Positions 1 through 8,997 of a stretch of 64,000 nt of DNA are shown here, piece by piece (within the stretch, counting starts at the first letter, position 1; each line of letters starts with the position of its first letter). The position numbers were made by a program, and so were the translations under genes. The notes beneath the pieces are model-generated. The model saw only the letters and a list, made by a program, of their open reading frames with translations. It had not been told where the DNA came from and ran no database searches. Origin of the DNA: Lysobacteraceae bacterium NML93-0399 (GTDB lineage: Bacteria; Pseudomonadota; Gammaproteobacteria; Xanthomonadales; Xanthomonadaceae); contig NTJI01000001.1 in assembly GCA_002307375.1 (NCBI GenBank), forward strand, positions 186,001 through 250,000, in the 5' to 3' direction.

Positions 1-597
1 CATCTGCTGGCCGCGGCCGCCGTCGCGCGTTTGCTGCAGGGCGACGCGGCGCGTGCGGAGGCATCGCCTTGGGCGGCGACCGACGGCTGGCGCGCCGGCA
101 CGCGCGCGGCGCGCACGTTCTTGTTCGAACATCGCGGCCAGCCGCAGACGGTGTCGGTCGTCCAGGACGCGGACACGCACCGCGTGCGGCTGCCCGATGG
201 CGACATCGTCGTCACCGGTGCGCGGCTGGACGCCGGCGTGCTCAGCGCCCGCTTCGATGGCCGTGCACTGCGCGTGTCGGTGATGACGGGCATCGACGGA
301 CTCGTGGTCCACGACGGACAGCAACGCCTGGATCTGCGCGAGGTGCCTGCCGGTCGCCGCGACGCCGGCGCTGACGCTGGCGGCGACGACCGCCTGCGTG
401 CCCCGATGCCAGGACGCGTGGTCGCCGTGCAGGTCGAAGCCGGGGCAAGCGTCACCGCCGGCCAGGCCGTGCTGGTGATGGAAGCGATGAAGATGGAACT
501 GGCGATCAAGGCGCCGCGCGACGGCGTGGTGTCCGAGCTGCGCGCGGCGGCCGGTGACTTCGTCGAGGCCGATGCGGTCCTGGCGGTGCTCGAATGA
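1..597 (+). CDS. mccA: Biotin-carboxylase subunit of an acyl-CoA carboxylase, C-terminal part (3-methylcrotonyl-CoA carboxylase alpha)
   Basis: Only the last 198 codons are present; the reading frame is open from base 1, so the gene begins upstream. The C-terminal 70 residues form a biotinyl carrier domain with the motif EAMKMEL; the lysine codon that would carry biotin is at 490-492. The preceding region matches the BT linker domain of carboxylase alpha subunits. In the family, the biotin arm shuttles carboxyl groups to the beta-subunit active site in the cytoplasm. The stop overlaps the start of HMG-CoA lyase (ATGA), which points to 3-methylcrotonyl-CoA carboxylase of leucine degradation rather than acetyl- or propionyl-CoA carboxylase. 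That assignment is inferred from context, since the biotin-carboxylase domain lies outside the window. Confidence 0.85.
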   Translation, partial: HLLAAAAVARLLQGDAARAEASPWAATDGWRAGTRAARTFLFEHRGQPQTVSVVQDADTHRVRLPDGDIVVTGARLDAGVLSARFDGRALRVSVMTGIDGLVVHDGQQRLDLREVPAGRRDAGADAGGDDRLRAPMPGRVVAVQVEAGASVTAGQAVLVMEAMKMELAIKAPRDGVVSELRAAAGDFVEADAVLAVLE

Positions 598-1496
598 GCC
601 TGCCGGCCGAGGTGCGCATCGTCGAGGTCGGCCCGCGCGACGGGCTGCAGAACGAGAAGGCGCATGTCGCCACTGCCGACAAAATCGAACTGATCGACCG
701 GCTGTCGGCGACCGGCCTGCGCAGCATCGAGGCGACGAGTTTCGTCAGCCCGAAATGGGTACCGCAGTTGGCCGATGCCGCCGAGGTCTATGCCGGCATC
801 ACCCGCCGGCCGGGCATCGCCTATCCGGTGCTGGTGCCCAACGAGACCGGATACGGGCGCGCGCGCGCTGCGGGTGTCGAGGAGATCGCGGTGTTCACCG
901 CGGCGTCGGAAGCCTTCAACCGCACCAACATCAATGCCTCGATCGCCGAATCGCTGGCCCGTTTCGCGCCGGTACTCGAAAGGGCGCGGGCCGACGGGGT
1001 GCGGGTTCGCGGCTACGTGTCGACCGTCCTCGGCTGCCCCTACCAGGGCGCGGTGCCGGTGGCCGATGTGGTCCGCGTCGCGCGTTCTCTGCACGACATG
1101 GGGTGCTACGAAATCTCGCTCGGGGACACGATCGGCGTCGGCACGCCCGCCGCGGCGCGTGACATGCTGCGCGCCGTCGCCTCCGAGGTGCCGATGCCGG
1201 CTCTGGCAGTGCATTTCCACGACACCTACGGCCAGGCGCTGGCCAACGTGCTGGCCTGCCTCGAAGCCGGCGTGTCCGTGGTCGATGCTGCGGTGTCGGG
1301 CGCCGGCGGCTGTCCCTATGCGAAGGGCGCCAGCGGCAACGTCGCCACCGAGGACGTGGTCTACATGCTGCACGGGCTGGGCATGCGCACCGGCGTCGAT
1401 CTCGACGCGCTCGCCGCGACAGGCCACTGGCTCGCCGGCAAGCTCGGACGGGTTTCCAGCAGCAAGGTCGGACAGGCGCTCGCCACCCGCACATGA
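594..1496 (+). CDS. mvaB: Hydroxymethylglutaryl-CoA lyase
   Basis: A 300-residue TIM-barrel protein of the HMGL-like family, the normal length for the enzyme. It cleaves 3-hydroxy-3-methylglutaryl-CoA into acetoacetate and acetyl-CoA, the last step of leucine catabolism. The N-terminal [11 protein letters not shown] substrate/metal motif and the signature [14 protein letters not shown], with the catalytic cysteine near residue 241, are both intact. The metal-binding HFHDTYG motif is at about residue 205. The ATG overlaps the stop of the upstream carboxylase gene (ATGA), so the two are translationally coupled. Its own stop overlaps the next gene in the same way. There is no organelle-targeting or secretion signal, so the protein is cytoplasmic. 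Confidence 0.96.
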   Translation: MSLPAEVRIVEVGPRDGLQNEKAHVATADKIELIDRLSATGLRSIEATSFVSPKWVPQLADAAEVYAGITRRPGIAYPVLVPNETGYGRARAAGVEEIAVFTAASEAFNRTNINASIAESLARFAPVLERARADGVRVRGYVSTVLGCPYQGAVPVADVVRVARSLHDMGCYEISLGDTIGVGTPAAARDMLRAVASEVPMPALAVHFHDTYGQALANVLACLEAGVSVVDAAVSGAGGCPYAKGASGNVATEDVVYMLHGLGMRTGVDLDALAATGHWLAGKLGRVSSSKVGQALATRT

Positions 1497-4069
1497 CCGC
1501 CGCGCCGGACAGCGGTGACGCCGGATACCGGGATGCCCGGGATGCCGACGCATCGCTGCCCGACGCACTGTCCCGCGCTGCCGACGCACCCGGCACGGGC
1601 GACGATCTCCGCGCCCTGCTCGTCCGCGCCCGCGACGCGCTGCTGGCCGCGCGCGCCGACGCCGATGCCGCGCGGCTGCGCTACCACGCGCTGTTCGATG
1701 CGGTGCCCGACCCGGTCAGCATCCTCGACGCCGACGGCGCCGTCGTCGACCTCAACCGCGCCGGCACACGCGCCTACGGCCGTGCGCGCGAGGACATCGT
1801 CGGCCAGCCGATCGACGTGCTGAATCCCGACCTGCCGCGCGACCACCTCGCGCCGGTCTGGGACGCGGTACAGCGCGGCCGCACCTATGTCATCGAGGTC
1901 ACCAACATGCGCGGCGACGGCTCGCGCTTTCCGGTCGAGGTGCACAGCGCCGGCTTCGAGCACGATGGGCGGCCGTGCCTGGTGGCCGTCGCGCGCGATC
2001 TGAGCGAGCGCCGCGAGGCAGAAGTGCGCTATCGCGAGCTGATGGACGTGGTCGACCGCGGCATCGCCATCCACGATGTCGAGGGCCGTTTCGTCTACGG
2101 CAACCCGGCGGCGTTGCGGCTGCTGGGCATCCGTCAGGGCACCTCGCTCGGCGACACCTCCAACCGCGACGACTGGATCGCGATTGGCGCCGATGGTGAG
2201 GCCCTGCCCTGGTCCGAACTGCCGCCGGTCCGTGCCCTGCGCGACGGACGCATCGTCGAGAGCACGCTCGTCGGTCTGTATCACCGTGTACGCCGTGCGC
2301 TGTACTGGCTGATGGTCACCGCGGTGCCGCAGTACCCGCCCGGAGGCGACCGGCCGCACCAGGTGTTGTCGCTGTTCTCCGACGTCAGCGCGCTCAAGCG
2401 CGACAGTGCGATGTTCGAGCGCGTGCAGGCGCTGGCGCACATCGGCGGCTGGGAACTCGACTGCGGCACCGACCGCCTGTATCTGACCGCCGAATCGGCG
2501 CGCATCCTCGACGCCGCGCAGCCTCCGCAGACCATGGAAGCCCTGGCCGCGATGCTGCTGCCCGGCGACCGTCAGTGCCTGCGCGACGCCCTCGGCGCGG
2601 CGATGCTGGCCGGCGCGGGGTTCGACCTCGAACTGCAGGGCCGGCGCGGCGATGGCACGGGGTTCTGGATCCGCGCGATCGGCGGGCCGCGCCAGGGCGA
2701 CCCCGGCGCTTCGAGGCTCAGCGGTACGCTGCAGGACATCGCCCGCAGCAAGCGCGACGAGGAGATCCTGCGCGCGCAGGCCCGCACCGATCCGCTGACC
2801 GGCCTGCTCAACCGCGATGCCATCCTCGGCGAACTCGAGGCCCGCATGGCCGATCCGGCGCACGCCCAGGCCGCGGTGCTTTACATCGACCTCGACCGTT
2901 TCAAGTTCGTCAACGACGCACTCGGCCACGGCGCGGGCGATGAACTGCTCATCGCCGCCGCGCACCGCATCCGTCGCGCGGTGGGCTCGGCGGGCAGCAT
3001 CGCCCGCTTCGGCGGCGACGAGTTCCTCGTGGTCTGCGATGCCGGTGCGCAGGCCAGCCATGCCGAACACGTGGCCAAGGCCATCCTCGACGCATTCGGC
3101 GACGGCTTCCGCTTCGATGCCGAGGAGTTCTCGATCACCGCCAGCATCGGCATCGCGCGTGCGCCCGAGGACGGCAACCGGCCGCAGACCCTGATCCAGA
3201 ACGCCGATGCGGCGATGTACGAGAGCAAGCGGCGCATCCGCAACGGCTGGCAGCGCTACACGCCCGCCCTCGCCCAGAGCCAGCAGGACCGGCTGCGCGT
3301 GGAAACCCACCTGCGCCGGGCGATCGACAACGACGAATTCCATCTGGTCTACCAGCCGCAGGTGGGCCTGCGGCACGGCCGCATCGTCGCGGCCGAAGCG
3401 CTGATCCGCTGGCGCAACCGCCAGCTGGGCGAGATGCGCCCCGACCACTTCATCGACCATGCCGAAAGCACCGGCGACATCGTCCGCATCGGCGCCTGGG
3501 TGCTGCGCGAAACCTGCCGGCAGGCCGCCGCCTGGCGCGATGCAGGCCTGGGCCTGATGCGCGTGGCGGTCAACGTGTCCTACCGGCAGTTTCTCGGCGA
3601 CGATCTTGCCGCGCACGTGCGCGACGTGCTGGCCGAGTTCGACCTGCCGGGCGCAGCCCTGGAACTGGAATTCACCGAGCGGGTGCTGATCGAGGATGCG
3701 CCCGACACGCTGCGCACGTTCGCCGCACTGCGCGCGATGGGCGTGGTGCTGACCATCGACGATTTCGGCGAAGGCTACAGCGGCCTGAACTATCTGCGGC
3801 GGCTGCCCATCCACGGCCTCAAGCTCAGCCAGTTGTTCGTCGGCGGTGTGCCGCACGACCGCTCCGATGTCGCGGTCTGCCAGGCGGTCGCGGGCATTGC
3901 CCGCAGCCTTGGCCTCGGGCTGGTGGCCGAGGGCATCGAATCGGAGGCCCAGTGCCGGTTCCTGCTCGAAATGGGTGTGCCGGTCGGCCAGGGCTTCCTG
4001 TTCGCGCCGGGCCTGTCGCCGGACAAGTTCGCCCTGCGCCTGCGCGACGGCGGCGGCATGCGCGGCTGA
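1493..4069 (+). CDS. Triple-PAS GGDEF-EAL cyclic-di-GMP enzyme
   Basis: 858 residues without a signal peptide or membrane segments. Three PAS sensor domains lie at roughly 60-170, 180-290 and 305-420, followed by GGDEF (about 425-590) and EAL (about 600-850). The GGDEF motif is exact (residues 507-511), but there is no RxxD inhibitory site at the usual spacing before it. The EAL domain keeps EAL (residue 635), VNVS, EFTE, IDDFG, LKLS, EGIE and PVGQGF, so the known metal and catalytic positions are all present and phosphodiesterase activity is likely. Whether the cyclase half is active cannot be told. The start overlaps the HMG-CoA lyase stop (ATGA), an unexpected operon partner for a leucine-degradation gene. 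Confidence 0.93.
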   Translation: MTAAPDSGDAGYRDARDADASLPDALSRAADAPGTGDDLRALLVRARDALLAARADADAARLRYHALFDAVPDPVSILDADGAVVDLNRAGTRAYGRAREDIVGQPIDVLNPDLPRDHLAPVWDAVQRGRTYVIEVTNMRGDGSRFPVEVHSAGFEHDGRPCLVAVARDLSERREAEVRYRELMDVVDRGIAIHDVEGRFVYGNPAALRLLGIRQGTSLGDTSNRDDWIAIGADGEALPWSELPPVRALRDGRIVESTLVGLYHRVRRALYWLMVTAVPQYPPGGDRPHQVLSLFSDVSALKRDSAMFERVQALAHIGGWELDCGTDRLYLTAESARILDAAQPPQTMEALAAMLLPGDRQCLRDALGAAMLAGAGFDLELQGRRGDGTGFWIRAIGGPRQGDPGASRLSGTLQDIARSKRDEEILRAQARTDPLTGLLNRDAILGELEARMADPAHAQAAVLYIDLDRFKFVNDALGHGAGDELLIAAAHRIRRAVGSAGSIARFGGDEFLVVCDAGAQASHAEHVAKAILDAFGDGFRFDAEEFSITASIGIARAPEDGNRPQTLIQNADAAMYESKRRIRNGWQRYTPALAQSQQDRLRVETHLRRAIDNDEFHLVYQPQVGLRHGRIVAAEALIRWRNRQLGEMRPDHFIDHAESTGDIVRIGAWVLRETCRQAAAWRDAGLGLMRVAVNVSYRQFLGDDLAAHVRDVLAEFDLPGAALELEFTERVLIEDAPDTLRTFAALRAMGVVLTIDDFGEGYSGLNYLRRLPIHGLKLSQLFVGGVPHDRSDVAVCQAVAGIARSLGLGLVAEGIESEAQCRFLLEMGVPVGQGFLFAPGLSPDKFALRLRDGGGMRG

Positions 4070-4133
4070 ACGCGTCGCGGCGGCGCGGGCGGCCCCCCGG
4101 TTAAACTGCGGGTTTTCCATCCAGGGACCTGCA

Positions 4134-4904
4134 ATGACGCCCGATTCCATCCGCGCGATCGTCACCGGCGGCGTGTCCGGCCTCGGCCTGGCCGTGGCCC
4201 GCCATCTCGTCGCCGGCGGCGGCAAGGTCGTGCTCTTCGACGTCAACGACGACAAGGGCGCCGAAGCCGTCGAGGCGCTGGGCGCCGACCATGCCCGCTA
4301 CCTGCGCACCGACGTGACCGACGAAGCCGGTGTCACCGCGAACGTCGCGGCTGCGAGCGAGTTCCTCGGCGGTCTCAATGCGGCGGTCAACTGCGCCGGC
4401 ATCCTCGGCGCCGGCCGCGTGCTGGGCCGCGAGGCGCCGATGCCGCTGGACACCTTCAGCCGGACGGTCATGGTCAATCTCGTCGGCAGCTTCAACGTGG
4501 CCAAGGCCGCGGCCGCGGCGATGCAGTCCAACGCGCCGGGCGAGGACGGCGAGCGCGGCGCGATCGTCAACACCGCCTCGGTGGCCGCGTTTGAGGGCCA
4601 GATCGGACAGGCCGCGTATTCGGCGTCCAAGGGCGGCGTGGTCGCGATGACCCTGCCGATGGCGCGTGAACTCTCGCGCTTCGGCATCCGCGTCAACACC
4701 GTCGCGCCGGGCATCTTCTGGACCCCGATGGTCGACGGCATGCCCGAGGATGTGCAGCAGTCGCTGTCGGCTTCGATCCCGTTCCCCTCGCGTCTGGGCC
4801 GGCCGGAAGAGTTCGCCGACTTGGTGGCCTACATCCTCGGAAACCGCTACCTCAATGGCGAAACCATCCGTCTGGATGGTGGCGTGCGGCTGGCGCCGAA
4901 GTAA
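4134..4904 (+). CDS. 3-hydroxyacyl-CoA dehydrogenase type-2-like short-chain dehydrogenase
   Basis: 256 residues with the classical SDR layout: nucleotide motif TGGVSGLG near the N-terminus, NCAG, a serine in NTASVAA and the active site YSASKGG with Tyr162 and Lys166. The C-terminal stretch [11 protein letters not shown]...[11 protein letters not shown] is typical of the HSD17B10/HADH2 subgroup, which oxidises 3-hydroxy-2-methylbutyryl-CoA in isoleucine breakdown and other short 3-hydroxyacyl-CoAs with NAD. The nearby MCC and HMG-CoA lyase genes agree with branched-chain catabolism. The ATG at 4134 was chosen because agggacc lies just before it and a TAAACT -10-like box is at 4102-4107. The open frame extends further upstream, but only into the preceding gene. 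Confidence 0.9.
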   Translation: MTPDSIRAIVTGGVSGLGLAVARHLVAGGGKVVLFDVNDDKGAEAVEALGADHARYLRTDVTDEAGVTANVAAASEFLGGLNAAVNCAGILGAGRVLGREAPMPLDTFSRTVMVNLVGSFNVAKAAAAAMQSNAPGEDGERGAIVNTASVAAFEGQIGQAAYSASKGGVVAMTLPMARELSRFGIRVNTVAPGIFWTPMVDGMPEDVQQSLSASIPFPSRLGRPEEFADLVAYILGNRYLNGETIRLDGGVRLAPK

Positions 4905-4950
4905 ACGATGGCATCGATCGGCGGCCAGCAGTCTCGATCCGCGCAGCAAT

Positions 4951-5192
4951 GCGCTCCGCCCCTTCCCCCGCCATGCGGGGGAAGGCCGGGATGGGGGCGA
5001 ACGTTCCGGGCGCGGAAGCAACACGCACGCGTGCTCGATCGCGCTTGCATATCCACATCCGGCCTCGATCTGACGGTTCGCCCCCACCCAACCCGTCCGG
5101 CACGGCGCGACGCGCCGGTCGTTCGATCGATCCGCGCGGCAGTGCCGCGCATGCAGATCGCCCTCACCCCCCGCCTCGCGGGGGAGGGCTCA
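4951..5192. repeat. Dispersed inverted repeat of the cctcccccgc type
   Basis: Two halves face each other. The left half has a palindromic ccttcccccgccatgcgggg core followed by ggatgggggcgaac. The right half has gttcgcccccaccc followed by cctcaccccccgcctcgcgg. This is a short non-coding dispersed repeat of a kind common in xanthomonads. Its right arm runs into the 5' end of the retropepsin gene. Confidence 0.7.
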
Positions 5193-5774
5193 ATTTCGTC
5201 GCGCGCGACCCGCCTTCTTCTGACGGCGCTGTTGTGCCTCTCGGCATTTCTTCCTGCAGCCGCCCAGAACCCCGTCCCCGCAAGCGTGACGGCGACCCTC
5301 GAATCTGTCGGCTATACCGCCATCCCGATGACGCGTCACGGCGATGCGCACCTGACCGTCGAGGCGCGCCTCAACGACGTCGCCGGCACCTTCATCCTCG
5401 ACACCGGCGCAGGTCGCACGGTCGTCGATCGCGCGGCGCAGGCGCGTTTCGACGAGGGCCGTGCGACGGTCGCCGGTGGTCAGGCCACCGGGGCCGGCGG
5501 CAGCGGCCTGGCCATCGCGGCCCTGCCTGGCAGTCGCCTGCGCATCGGCAACTACCGCGACGATGCATTCACCGTGCATTTCCTCGCGCTCGACCACGTC
5601 AATGCCGCGTTCGCCAATCGCGGCGAAGCGCCGGTTGCGGGCGTGCTCGGCGCCGATGTGCTCGAACGCGGCGGTGCCGTGATCGACTATCCCAACCTGC
5701 GGCTCTACCTCCGCACCCCCGATGCCGACGGCGATGCCGCGGCGTCCCCATCTCACAGCAGCGAACAACGATGA
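5151..5774 (+). CDS. Secreted retropepsin-like aspartic protease
   Basis: With the ATG at 5151 the product is 207 residues. A hydrophobic signal segment ([18 protein letters not shown]) ends near residue 38, predicting export to the periplasm. The catalytic signature [13 protein letters not shown], with Asp84, marks a single-domain retroviral-type aspartic protease fold of clan AA, which works as a dimer. A second conserved block is [17 protein letters not shown] near the C-terminus. The true start is uncertain: the first ~14 codons from 5151 lie in a dispersed repeat, and longer starts (4908) read through the whole repeat. No conventional start codon lies between the repeat and the signal core. 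The stop overlaps the efpL start (ATGA), so the two genes are coupled. The substrate is unknown. Confidence 0.75.
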   Translation: MQIALTPRLAGEGSISSRATRLLLTALLCLSAFLPAAAQNPVPASVTATLESVGYTAIPMTRHGDAHLTVEARLNDVAGTFILDTGAGRTVVDRAAQARFDEGRATVAGGQATGAGGSGLAIAALPGSRLRIGNYRDDAFTVHFLALDHVNAAFANRGEAPVAGVLGADVLERGGAVIDYPNLRLYLRTPDADGDAAASPSHSSEQR

Positions 5775-6337
5775 AAGCCTACGACGTCAAGAAAGGAAAC
5801 GTGGTCGAGCACAACAACGGCGTGTACCAGGTGCGCGACATCGAGCGCAGCTCGCCGCAGGGCCGCGGCGGCAACGTGCGCTTCCGCTTCACCATGTACA
5901 GCGTACCCGGCGCCAACAAGATCGACGTCAGTTTCGACGGCGACGACGAACTGCGCGAGGTCGACCTCGCCCGCCGCCAGGCCAGCTTCTCCTACAAGGA
6001 CGGCGACGCCTTCGTCTTCATGGACGACGAGGACTTCACCCAGTACACGCTCGACGCGAACGTGGTCGGCGACGGCGCGGGCTACATCACCGATGGTCTG
6101 ACCGGCTGCTTCGTCCAGGTCATCGACGATGCCCCGGTCGGCCTGCAGCTGCCGCAGAGCGTGGTGCTCGAAGTCGTCGACACCCCGCCCGAGCTCAAGG
6201 GCGGCACCGCGACCAAGCGTCCGAAGCCGGCGACGCTCAGCACCGGCATCGAGATCCAGGTGCCCGAGTACATCACCAACGGCGAGCGCGTCTGGGTCAA
6301 CACGACCACCGGCGAATTCGGCGGCCGCGCCGACTGA
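5771..6337 (+). CDS. efpL: Elongation factor P-like protein
   Basis: 188 residues, the normal length for the EF-P/EfpL (YeiP) family, with a KOW-like N-terminal domain and two OB domains. The loop that reaches the ribosomal peptidyl-transferase centre reads [10 protein letters not shown]; its tip arginine replaces the modified lysine or arginine context of true EF-P, as in EfpL. The C-terminal signature [20 protein letters not shown] is intact. These factors relieve ribosome stalling at proline-rich and related sequences. The start overlaps the stop of the secreted protease gene. A repeat-rich junction follows, with no clear U-tract terminator. Confidence 0.9.
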   Translation: MKAYDVKKGNVVEHNNGVYQVRDIERSSPQGRGGNVRFRFTMYSVPGANKIDVSFDGDDELREVDLARRQASFSYKDGDAFVFMDDEDFTQYTLDANVVGDGAGYITDGLTGCFVQVIDDAPVGLQLPQSVVLEVVDTPPELKGGTATKRPKPATLSTGIEIQVPEYITNGERVWVNTTTGEFGGRAD

Positions 6338-6377
6338 TCGCACCGGCGGAGCGCTCCGGCGCCCCGCCTCGTCCCCC

Positions 6378-6526
6378 CTGTAGGAGCGCGCTTGCGCGCG
6401 AATGGCTCTACCGGCCAGATCCCACGCACCCTTGCGCGCCGACGCGCCGCTGCTGTGCGCAGGCGCGGCCCGTGCCGCGACGGGCCTTCTCGGTAACGCC
6501 ATTCGCGCGCAAGCGCGCTCCTACAG
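6378..6526. repeat. Long-form tgtaggagcg inverted repeat, copy 1
   Basis: The outer arms are ctgtaggagcgcgcttgcgc and its inverse, ending gcgctcctacag. About 95 bases lie between them, far more than in the short copies elsewhere in the window. The whole unit is nearly repeated at 6640-6791. It lies between the convergent efpL and DUF4105 genes. Confidence 0.85.
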
Positions 6527-6533
6527 GCAACGC

Positions 6534-6640
6534 TCAATCGAGCTGCAGTCCACCGGCCGCGCGATGCAAGTCACGCAGCCGCGCGCCCAGCGCTTCGAGA
6601 TTCGCGTCCAGCGCCTCCTGGCGCGCGACCTCGTCCGGAC
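6534..6640 (-). pseudogene. Duplicated 3' fragment of the DUF4105 gene
   Basis: Read on the minus strand, this stretch encodes about 35 residues ending LRDLHRAAGGLQLD followed by a TGA stop. It matches the last ~35 residues of the intact DUF4105 protein at 6801-8612 with only a few differences (for example SPDEVARQEALDANLEAL against RPEEAERQAALDANVEAL). The fragment has no start and is joined upstream to repeat sequence. It is best read as a remnant of a tandem duplication (period about 264 bp) that copied the gene end together with the neighbouring inverted repeat. Confidence 0.8.
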
Positions 6641-6791
6641 TGTAGGAGCGCGCTTGCGCGCGAATGGCTCTACCGGCCAATCCGGCGCGCGTACCCTTGC
6701 GCGCCGACGCGCCGCCGCTGTGCGCAGGCGCGGCCCGTGCCGCGACGGGCCTTCTCGGTAACGCCATTCGCGCGCGAGCGCGCTCCTACAG
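6640..6791. repeat. Long-form tgtaggagcg inverted repeat, copy 2
   Basis: Second copy of the unit at 6378-6526, with the same arms and a nearly identical interior (gcgcaggcgcggcccgtgcc and flanks). It ends 9 bp before the stop codon of the intact DUF4105 gene. Confidence 0.85.
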
Positions 6792-6800
6792 GTGCAACGC

Positions 6801-8612
6801 TCAATCGAGCTGCAGTCCGCCGGCCGCGCGATGCAAGTCACGCAGCCGCGCGCCCAGCGCTTCGACATTCGCGTCCAGCGCCGCCTGGCGCTCGGCCTCT
6901 TCCGGGCGCAACGCCGAGCGGGCCTCGTCCTCGAGCTGCGTGCGCAGCCCACGCAGGCGCGTCGTCTGCGCGTCGACACCGTCCTGCAACGCCAGGCGCT
7001 CATCCGCCTGCGGCACTCCGTAACCACCCGAAAGCAGTTGCGCCGGCCGGCTGAGCCCTTCGCCAGCGGCCAGCAAATCCTGCAGCGTCGCGACGGCGGG
7101 CGCGGGCGTCGTCGCCTGACGTGGGTCGAACAGACGACGCTTGAGCACATCGCGCAGCTCCAGTTCGAGTCGGCGCGCGGCGGCGTGTTCCAGCACCAGC
7201 AATGCGGCCGCATCGCGCAGCCCGGCGCTGGCCAGCCATGGCGTGCGCGCGTCGGGGGCGAGCGAGAGCCAGTCCTCCACGCGCTCCACCGGCAGGGCCT
7301 GCACGTCGCGGGCGATGTCGAACAGCGCCTGGTACTCGGCATCGGCGGACGGGAAATAGAAACCCGCGCGCACGGCGTCCTCGCGCCCGAGCACGGACCG
7401 GTCCGCATCGCCGCTGCGCACCAGCCTGCGCAACAGTCCGTTGGGGGTGATGCTGCGCAGGCGCGCATCCGCCAGCCGCGGCACGCCGGTCTGGAGCAGC
7501 TTCCAGGTCTCGACCGCGCAGTTGTTGCCGATGAACCAGTAGCGCCCGTCGTAACTCCAGTGCAGGGCCGCGGCCTGCGCCAGAAGCGAGGCGATCTCGT
7601 CGGGCATCAGCCGCAGCGGCAGCGACTGCAAGCCGCGCAGTTCGACGCGTGTGTACTCGTCGATGACCTGGTCGAACGGCAGCACGAACAACCGCGAGGG
7701 ATAGCGACCGGTCAGGCCGCGCAGGCTGGAGATCTGCACATCGTCGACGAAGGCGCGGAACGACAGCACGCGATGATGCTGCAGGTCGAGCCGGCAGTCG
7801 GGCCCGGGCGCGCGGCCCGGCGCGCAGATCACCAGGCGCAGCATGCTGTGGCCCCAGGCGCTCATCGGGCGCGCATTGCCCTCGGCCAGCAGATAGTCGA
7901 CGGCATGGACGCGGGCCGGATCGAGGGCGAACAGGGGCGCGTCGCCCTCGCCCGCTCCGGCTTCGACGAATGGCAGGGTGTCCGCGCATGCGACTGTCGC
8001 CGGGCTCCACTCGAAGTGGGCCACGAAGAAGGCATGCAAGGCGGGACGGCGACAGGCGTACTGCGGGTCGCGCAGGAAATGCTCGAGATTGACTGCGACG
8101 AACTCGGCCGGCGACGTCAGCTCGTAGACATCCGGGCTGCGATCGCGCATGGCGTTGTCACGCACACGCATGCCCAGCCGCAGCGGGCGTTGCGGCCAGC
8201 CGGCGAGATCGAGCAGGCGCGGATCGCGCGAGAGCCTGCCGTGCGGTGAGCGGTCGTAGCGGTGCGCGAGTTCGTGCACGATCGCGGCCTCAAGCGCGCC
8301 CTCACGCCCGTCTTCGAGCAGGTCGCGCCGCAGGCGCAGATGTGGTCCAAACGCCCGGCCGTGCACGTCATCGGGGAGGTCATCGCGCCAGTCGACGACG
8401 ACATCCAGACCCTCCCCGTTCCGCCAGCGTGGCGGCAGCGACGCGCGCGCGGTCTCGAACGCCGCCTCCGCGCGCGTCTGTTCGATTGCGGTCAGCGCGC
8501 CGCGTTGCGCGGTGTGGACATACGACCATCCAGACGCCACGGCCGGACATACGCACGCAATGGCGAGCACCAGCGCGGCAATTGCCGCGCGCACGCATGT
8601 GCGCTTCGCCAT
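6801..8612 (-). CDS. DUF4105 family envelope protein
   Basis: 603 residues starting with a signal peptide (AAIAALVLAIACVCPAVASG), so it is exported. The N-terminal half contains HELAHRYD (residues 113-120), an HExxH-type zinc-protease-like motif. The central part matches the DUF4105 family (MSAWGHSMLRLVICAPG and FIGNNCAVETWKLL regions), now often called the Lnb N-terminal periplasmic domain. The C-terminal 150 residues are rich in Glu, Arg and Ala and probably helical. The gene follows the DUF2388 gene by 9 bp on the same strand, a pairing also seen in pseudomonads. The function is unknown; the His/Cys-containing motifs hint at a papain- or NlpC-like or metal-dependent hydrolase, but this is not established. 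A truncated copy of its end lies downstream at 6534-6640. Confidence 0.85.
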   Translation of the reverse strand: MAKRTCVRAAIAALVLAIACVCPAVASGWSYVHTAQRGALTAIEQTRAEAAFETARASLPPRWRNGEGLDVVVDWRDDLPDDVHGRAFGPHLRLRRDLLEDGREGALEAAIVHELAHRYDRSPHGRLSRDPRLLDLAGWPQRPLRLGMRVRDNAMRDRSPDVYELTSPAEFVAVNLEHFLRDPQYACRRPALHAFFVAHFEWSPATVACADTLPFVEAGAGEGDAPLFALDPARVHAVDYLLAEGNARPMSAWGHSMLRLVICAPGRAPGPDCRLDLQHHRVLSFRAFVDDVQISSLRGLTGRYPSRLFVLPFDQVIDEYTRVELRGLQSLPLRLMPDEIASLLAQAAALHWSYDGRYWFIGNNCAVETWKLLQTGVPRLADARLRSITPNGLLRRLVRSGDADRSVLGREDAVRAGFYFPSADAEYQALFDIARDVQALPVERVEDWLSLAPDARTPWLASAGLRDAAALLVLEHAAARRLELELRDVLKRRLFDPRQATTPAPAVATLQDLLAAGEGLSRPAQLLSGGYGVPQADERLALQDGVDAQTTRLRGLRTQLEDEARSALRPEEAERQAALDANVEALGARLRDLHRAAGGLQLD

Positions 8613-8621
8613 GGAGCGGAA

Positions 8622-8924
8622 TCAGCGCGCCAGGATCGCCCGGGCGAGGTCGAGGTCCGAAGCCTCGCGCACGGCCGCGTTCGACTCGCGCAGATGGCGC
8701 AGCGCCGCTTCCAGCCGCGCGCCGCGGATGCGCCCGTCACTGGCAACGAAACCGGCCGCATCCTCGCGCGCCTGCAACACCACCTTGTCGTTACCGGAGG
8801 TGCTGCCCGACGAGGCCGACGACCCCGCGGACGCGGCGCCCGCACTGGTGCCCGCAAAGCTGCTGGGATAAGCCGACGCGGACAGGCCGGTCAGCACAAG
8901 GACGAGCGTGGCACGGACCAGCAT
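8622..8924 (-). CDS. DUF2388 family small secreted protein
   Basis: 100 residues: a signal peptide (MLVRATLVLVLTGLSASA), a Ser/Gly/Ala-rich stretch, then the conserved DUF2388 block DKVVLQAREDAAGFVASDG and IRGARLEAALRHLR. After cleavage a protein of about 80 residues would be released into the periplasm. It is the first gene of a two-gene unit with DUF4105, 9 bp apart. Nothing is known of its biochemical role. The constant neighbourhood suggests that it acts with, or is processed by, the DUF4105 protein; that is inference. Confidence 0.85.
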   Translation of the reverse strand: MLVRATLVLVLTGLSASAYPSSFAGTSAGAASAGSSASSGSTSGNDKVVLQAREDAAGFVASDGRIRGARLEAALRHLRESNAAVREASDLDLARAILAR

Positions 8925-8997
8925 GCGGGAAACTCCAGGATGACGGGGCAGCCGACACTCTAGCCTCGGCCGATTGCAGCGGGCTGAACCGGGCGCC

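Noticed and set aside
1361-4255. 964-codon open frame on the minus strand opposite the PAS-GGDEF-EAL gene
   Set aside because: It lacks recognisable domains, has a composition typical of antisense frames in high-GC DNA, and overlaps a gene with exact GGDEF and EAL motifs.
6082-7023. Several repeat-derived open frames with CRSALAREW- or ASALLQ-like peptides
   Set aside because: They are readings of the tgtaggagcg repeat arms in different frames, not proteins.
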